Below, piece after piece: positions 61,764 through 64,000 of a DNA stretch of 64,000 nt. The translations under genes were made by a program, and so were the position numbers. How positions within the stretch are numbered: the stretch's first letter is position 1; every line of letters begins with the position of its first letter. Where the stretch lies: the NCBI RefSeq assembly GCF_000972865.1, contig NZ_CP011144.1:124001-188000 (forward strand), written 5' to 3'. The stretch comes from Pseudoxanthomonas suwonensis (GTDB taxonomy: Bacteria; Pseudomonadota; Gammaproteobacteria; Xanthomonadales; Xanthomonadaceae). A model generated the notes under the pieces. That model ran no database searches and was not told where the DNA came from. It saw nothing but the letters and a program-made list of their open reading frames with translations.

Positions 61764-61860
61764 TCGCCTTCACCACCACACAGGACGGACGCTTCCAGGC
61801 CGGCGGCGCAGGCCGCTTCGTGGCCGATGCGGAGCGCTAGGTGGAGACGCCGCAGCGACA
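61764..61860 (+). pseudogene. Broken partial copy of the gene at 60759
   Basis: About 90 bp nearly identical to the part at 60951-61045 (TTCGCCTTCACCA, CAGGACGG.CGCTTC, TTCGTGGCCGATGCGGAGCGCTA). A TAG (61838-61840) stops the frame where the parent reads TAT, and the rest is missing. Confidence 0.75.
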
Positions 61861-61962
61861 GGGGACTATTCCGACACCGGGCCGCGGCGCAGGCCGACGG
61901 CGGCGATCGGCGCGCAAGGCCAAGCTGGTCGCATCTGCAACACCGGCCCGGCGCCGGAAAGG

Positions 61963-62226
61963 ATGACGGCCATGACCTGGAACCTGCAACGCCTGCGCAA
62001 GTCGCGCCGGGATGCCTGGTTGGCCGGAGTCTGCGGTGGGTTGGGCGAGCACACGCCGCTGCCGGCGTGGCTGTGGCGGGCGCTGTTCCTGGCCACCAGC
62101 CTGGGCATCGGCGTCGGTTTCGTCGCCTACGTGGCGTTGTGGCTGTTCATGCCGGCGGCCGGGTGGGCGTCGCCCTCGCCTGCCGTTGCCCGGCCGGCGG
62201 GCGATGGCGATGCCGGGTCGGCGTAG
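61963..62226 (+). CDS. PspC-domain protein
   Basis: About 85-87 aa. Single PspC domain (LRKSRRDAWLAGVCGGLGEHTPLPAWLWRALFLATSLGIGVGFVAYVALWLFMP) with one to two membrane spans. GGAAAGG (61956-61962) better fits ATG 61972, giving 84 aa. Phage-shock type envelope stress role by family; no other psp gene nearby. Confidence 0.85.
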   Translation: MTAMTWNLQRLRKSRRDAWLAGVCGGLGEHTPLPAWLWRALFLATSLGIGVGFVAYVALWLFMPAAGWASPSPAVARPAGDGDAGSA

Positions 62227-62262
62227 GCACCTGATGTGGCTGGCGGCTGGCAGCAGGCCGCG

Positions 62263-62325
62263 TCGGCGCAGGCGACGCAGCGGTAGTACCGACGCCTGTG
62301 TCGCCAGCAAGCTGTGCTCCTACAG
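62263..62325 (+). repeat. REP-like element 9 (family A, half)
   Basis: Right half only: GGCGCAGGCGACGCAG...GACGCCTGTGTCGCCAGCAA ending GTGCTCCTACAG. Adjacent to the next full copy; no gene in 62227-62478. Confidence 0.7.
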
Positions 62326-62343
62326 AAGGCTGGCGCCGCAGCT

Positions 62344-62442
62344 GTTGTAGGAGCCTGGCTTGCCCGCGACGCGATGCCCTCGGCACAGGCGACGTCCTCG
62401 TGATCCCGACGCCCGTGTCGCCAGCAAGCTGTGCTCCTACAG
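62344..62442 (+). repeat. REP-like palindromic element 10 (family A)
   Basis: GTTGTAGGAGCCTGGCTTGC left end, GCTGTGCTCCTACAG right end, centre CAGGCGACGTCCTCGTGATCCCGACGCCC. Confidence 0.87.
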
Positions 62443-62478
62443 GAAGCCGGCGCCGCAGTTGTGGGTGGCGGAAACGGG

Positions 62479-63225
62479 TCAGCCCGCCGCCAGTTCCTGC
62501 GGCGACAGTTCGTGCAGCTTGCCTTCGTGCAGTTCCAGCACGCGGTCCAGGCGGCGGGCCAGACGGCGGTCGTGGGTGACCAGGACCAGGCTGGTGCGCT
62601 GGGCGCGGTTGAGCTCGAGCATCAGCTCGAACACGGTCGCGGCGGTCTTCTCGTCGAGGTTGCCGGTGGGCTCGTCGCCGAGCACACACGCGGGGCGGTT
62701 GACCAGGGCGCGGGCCACGGCGGCGCGCTGGCGCTCGCCGCCGGAAAGTTCGCCGGGCTTGTGGCCCAAGCGATGGGCCAGGCCCACCGACTCCAGCAGC
62801 GCGGTGGCGCGCTGGGCGGCCTCGGCGGTTTCGCCACCGGCCAGCAGCACCGGCATCATCACGTTCTCCAGCGCGGTGAACTCCGGCAGCAGGTGGTGGA
62901 ACTGGTAAACGAAGCCCAGCGCGCGGTTTCGCAGGCGGCCGCGCTGGGCGTCGGACAGCGCCGACATCTTCTGCCCGGCCACGTACACCTCGCCCGCGGT
63001 CGGCGTGTCCAGCCCGCCGAGCAGGTGCAACAGGGTGCTCTTGCCGACGCCGGACGCGCCGACGATGGCCACGGTCTCGCCGGTGGCCACGCGCAGGTCC
63101 AGGCCGTCGAACACGTGGGTCTGCAGCCGGCCCTCGGCGTAGGTCTTGCCGAGGCCTTCGGCGCGCAGCGCCTCGGCGGCGTCGTGCATGGCGCCTGCTC
63201 CTGCGGAAGCGTGGTTCTCACTCAT
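62479..63225 (-). CDS. lolD: Lipoprotein-releasing system ATP-binding protein
   Basis: 248 aa ABC ATPase driving release of outer-membrane lipoproteins from the inner membrane with LolC/LolE. Walker [12 protein letters not shown]-loop [21 protein letters not shown] (LolD-typical), signature LSGGERQR, Walker [13 protein letters not shown]-loop THD. Start 63225 overlaps the lolC stop by 8 nt; Met at 63189 is an alternative. Confidence 0.95.
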   Translation of the reverse strand: MSENHASAGAGAMHDAAEALRAEGLGKTYAEGRLQTHVFDGLDLRVATGETVAIVGASGVGKSTLLHLLGGLDTPTAGEVYVAGQKMSALSDAQRGRLRNRALGFVYQFHHLLPEFTALENVMMPVLLAGGETAEAAQRATALLESVGLAHRLGHKPGELSGGERQRAAVARALVNRPACVLGDEPTGNLDEKTAATVFELMLELNRAQRTSLVLVTHDRRLARRLDRVLELHEGKLHELSPQELAAG

Positions 63226-64000
63226 AGCGCAGCGCCTCCGCCGGCTGGGTACGCGCGGCGCGCCAGGCCGGGTACAAGGTGGCCAGGAAGCTCATCACCA
63301 GCGCGATCACCAGGGTGGTGACCACGTCCGGGGTCTGCATGTCGGTCGGCAGGCCGGTGATGTAGTACACGTCCTCCGGCAGCAGGGTGATGTTGAACAG
63401 CGCCTCGATGCCGTCGAGGATCCGTTCCAGGTTCCAGGTCAGGGTGACGCCGCCGATGAAGCCCAACACCGTGCCGATGATGCCGATCAGCGTGCCCTGG
63501 ACCATGAACACCTGCATCACTCCGCCCGGGGTCAGGCCCAGGGTGCGCAGGATGGCGATGTCGGCCTGCTTGTCGGTGACCAGCATCACCTGCGAGTTCA
63601 CCAGGGTGAAGGCGCCCATCAGGATGATCAGCGACAGCAGGATGCCCATCACCGTCTTTTCCATCTTCAGCGAGTGGTAGAGGTTGGCGTTCTCGCGGGT
63701 CCAGTCGCTGACCCGGTAGAAGCCGGGCAGCTGCAGGGCCAGGTCGCGGGCGACCTCGTAGGCGCGGTCCATGTCGTGCAGCATCAGGCGCACGCCGCTG
63801 GCGCCGTCCATGCGCAGCACCCGCTGCAGGTCGGCCATGTGGACCACGGCCAGGCCGCGGTCGATCTCGTTGTAGCCGGCCTCGAACACGCCGCTGACGG
63901 TGAAGCGCTTGTAGCGCGGCATCGCGCCCATCGGCGTGCCCTGGAACTCGGGCAGCATCACCGTGACCTGGTCACCCACGTCCACGCCCAGCCACAGCGC
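63218..64000 (-). CDS. lolC: Lipoprotein-releasing system permease, C-terminal part
   Basis: About 260 residues of the C-terminus; the frame stays open to the window edge. FtsX-like permease end with three spans ([79 protein letters not shown]). The [16 protein letters not shown] end is diagnostic of LolC/LolE. Which of the two cannot be decided from this part. Confidence 0.92.
   Translation of the reverse strand, partial: ALWLGVDVGDQVTVMLPEFQGTPMGAMPRYKRFTVSGVFEAGYNEIDRGLAVVHMADLQRVLRMDGASGVRLMLHDMDRAYEVARDLALQLPGFYRVSDWTRENANLYHSLKMEKTVMGILLSLIILMGAFTLVNSQVMLVTDKQADIAILRTLGLTPGGVMQVFMVQGTLIGIIGTVLGFIGGVTLTWNLERILDGIEALFNITLLPEDVYYITGLPTDMQTPDVVTTLVIALVMSFLATLYPAWRAARTQPAEALRYE

Noticed and set aside
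62012-62350. Plus-strand frame at the PspC gene end into the repeats
   Set aside because: Arg/Pro-rich shadow running through REP elements.

Overview
The window comes from a GC-rich gammaproteobacterium of the Xanthomonadaceae/Lysobacteraceae (Lysobacter, Luteimonas or Pseudoxanthomonas type). This rests on gene order (comEC-exbB-exbD-msbA-lpxK-kdsB, then uvrC-pgsA-tRNA-Gly-tRNA-Cys), on the FimX-like and REC/GGDEF/EAL proteins, and on the many REP-like palindromes ending in TGTAGGAGC. The genus cannot be fixed from sequence alone.

Layout. 1-11 kb is housekeeping: the rnd end, tRNA-Ala, a PAP2 phosphatase, ispG, a GAF-GGDEF-EAL protein, an ECF sigma factor with a putative membrane regulator, a YigZ-family protein, an MsbA-like ABC exporter and a GNAT. 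11-27 kb holds an AidB-like dehydrogenase, a FimX-like protein, a CYTH protein, a FrnE-like oxidoreductase, nagZ, HPRT and MTAP-family purine salvage enzymes, cspA, two hydrolases and a large alpha-2-macroglobulin lipoprotein. 27-36 kb has a three-gene two-component operon, an FMN/glutamate-synthase-like protein, a nucleotide-sugar dehydrogenase, a LacI regulator and four tRNA genes. 36-48.6 kb is a minus-strand envelope and DNA block: comEC, exbBD, msbA, lpxK, kdsB, a low-molecular-weight phosphatase, a thioredoxin-NHL protein, uvrC and pgsA, many of them joined by 4-nt ATGA overlaps.

The most striking part is 48.6-57.7 kb, a sedentary chromosomal integron. An integron integrase (intI) ends 2 nt before comEC. 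On its other side lie an attI region and 12 cassettes on the plus strand. The first nine attC sites are all 60 bp and nearly identical, each folding into a hairpin with a bulged A; the last three are divergent. Cassette DNA is clearly less GC-rich than the host. Cargo includes small membrane and secreted proteins, a duplicated secreted protein, a lipoprotein broken by an IS30-family element, a serine hydrolase, a polysaccharide deacetylase, a trypsin-like protease and two related cassettes that look non-coding. A class A beta-lactamase gene sits just past the last recognisable attC. The ends of most cassettes are complementary for well beyond the 7-bp core.

57.7-64 kb returns to host-like DNA: small conserved hypotheticals (DUF3052, DUF1697, SelT/W/H-like), a duplicated gene fragment, a PspC-domain protein and the lolD-lolC lipoprotein export genes, the latter cut by the window end. 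Ten REP-like elements are scattered through the window; five of them supply the TAG stop codon of the neighbouring gene.
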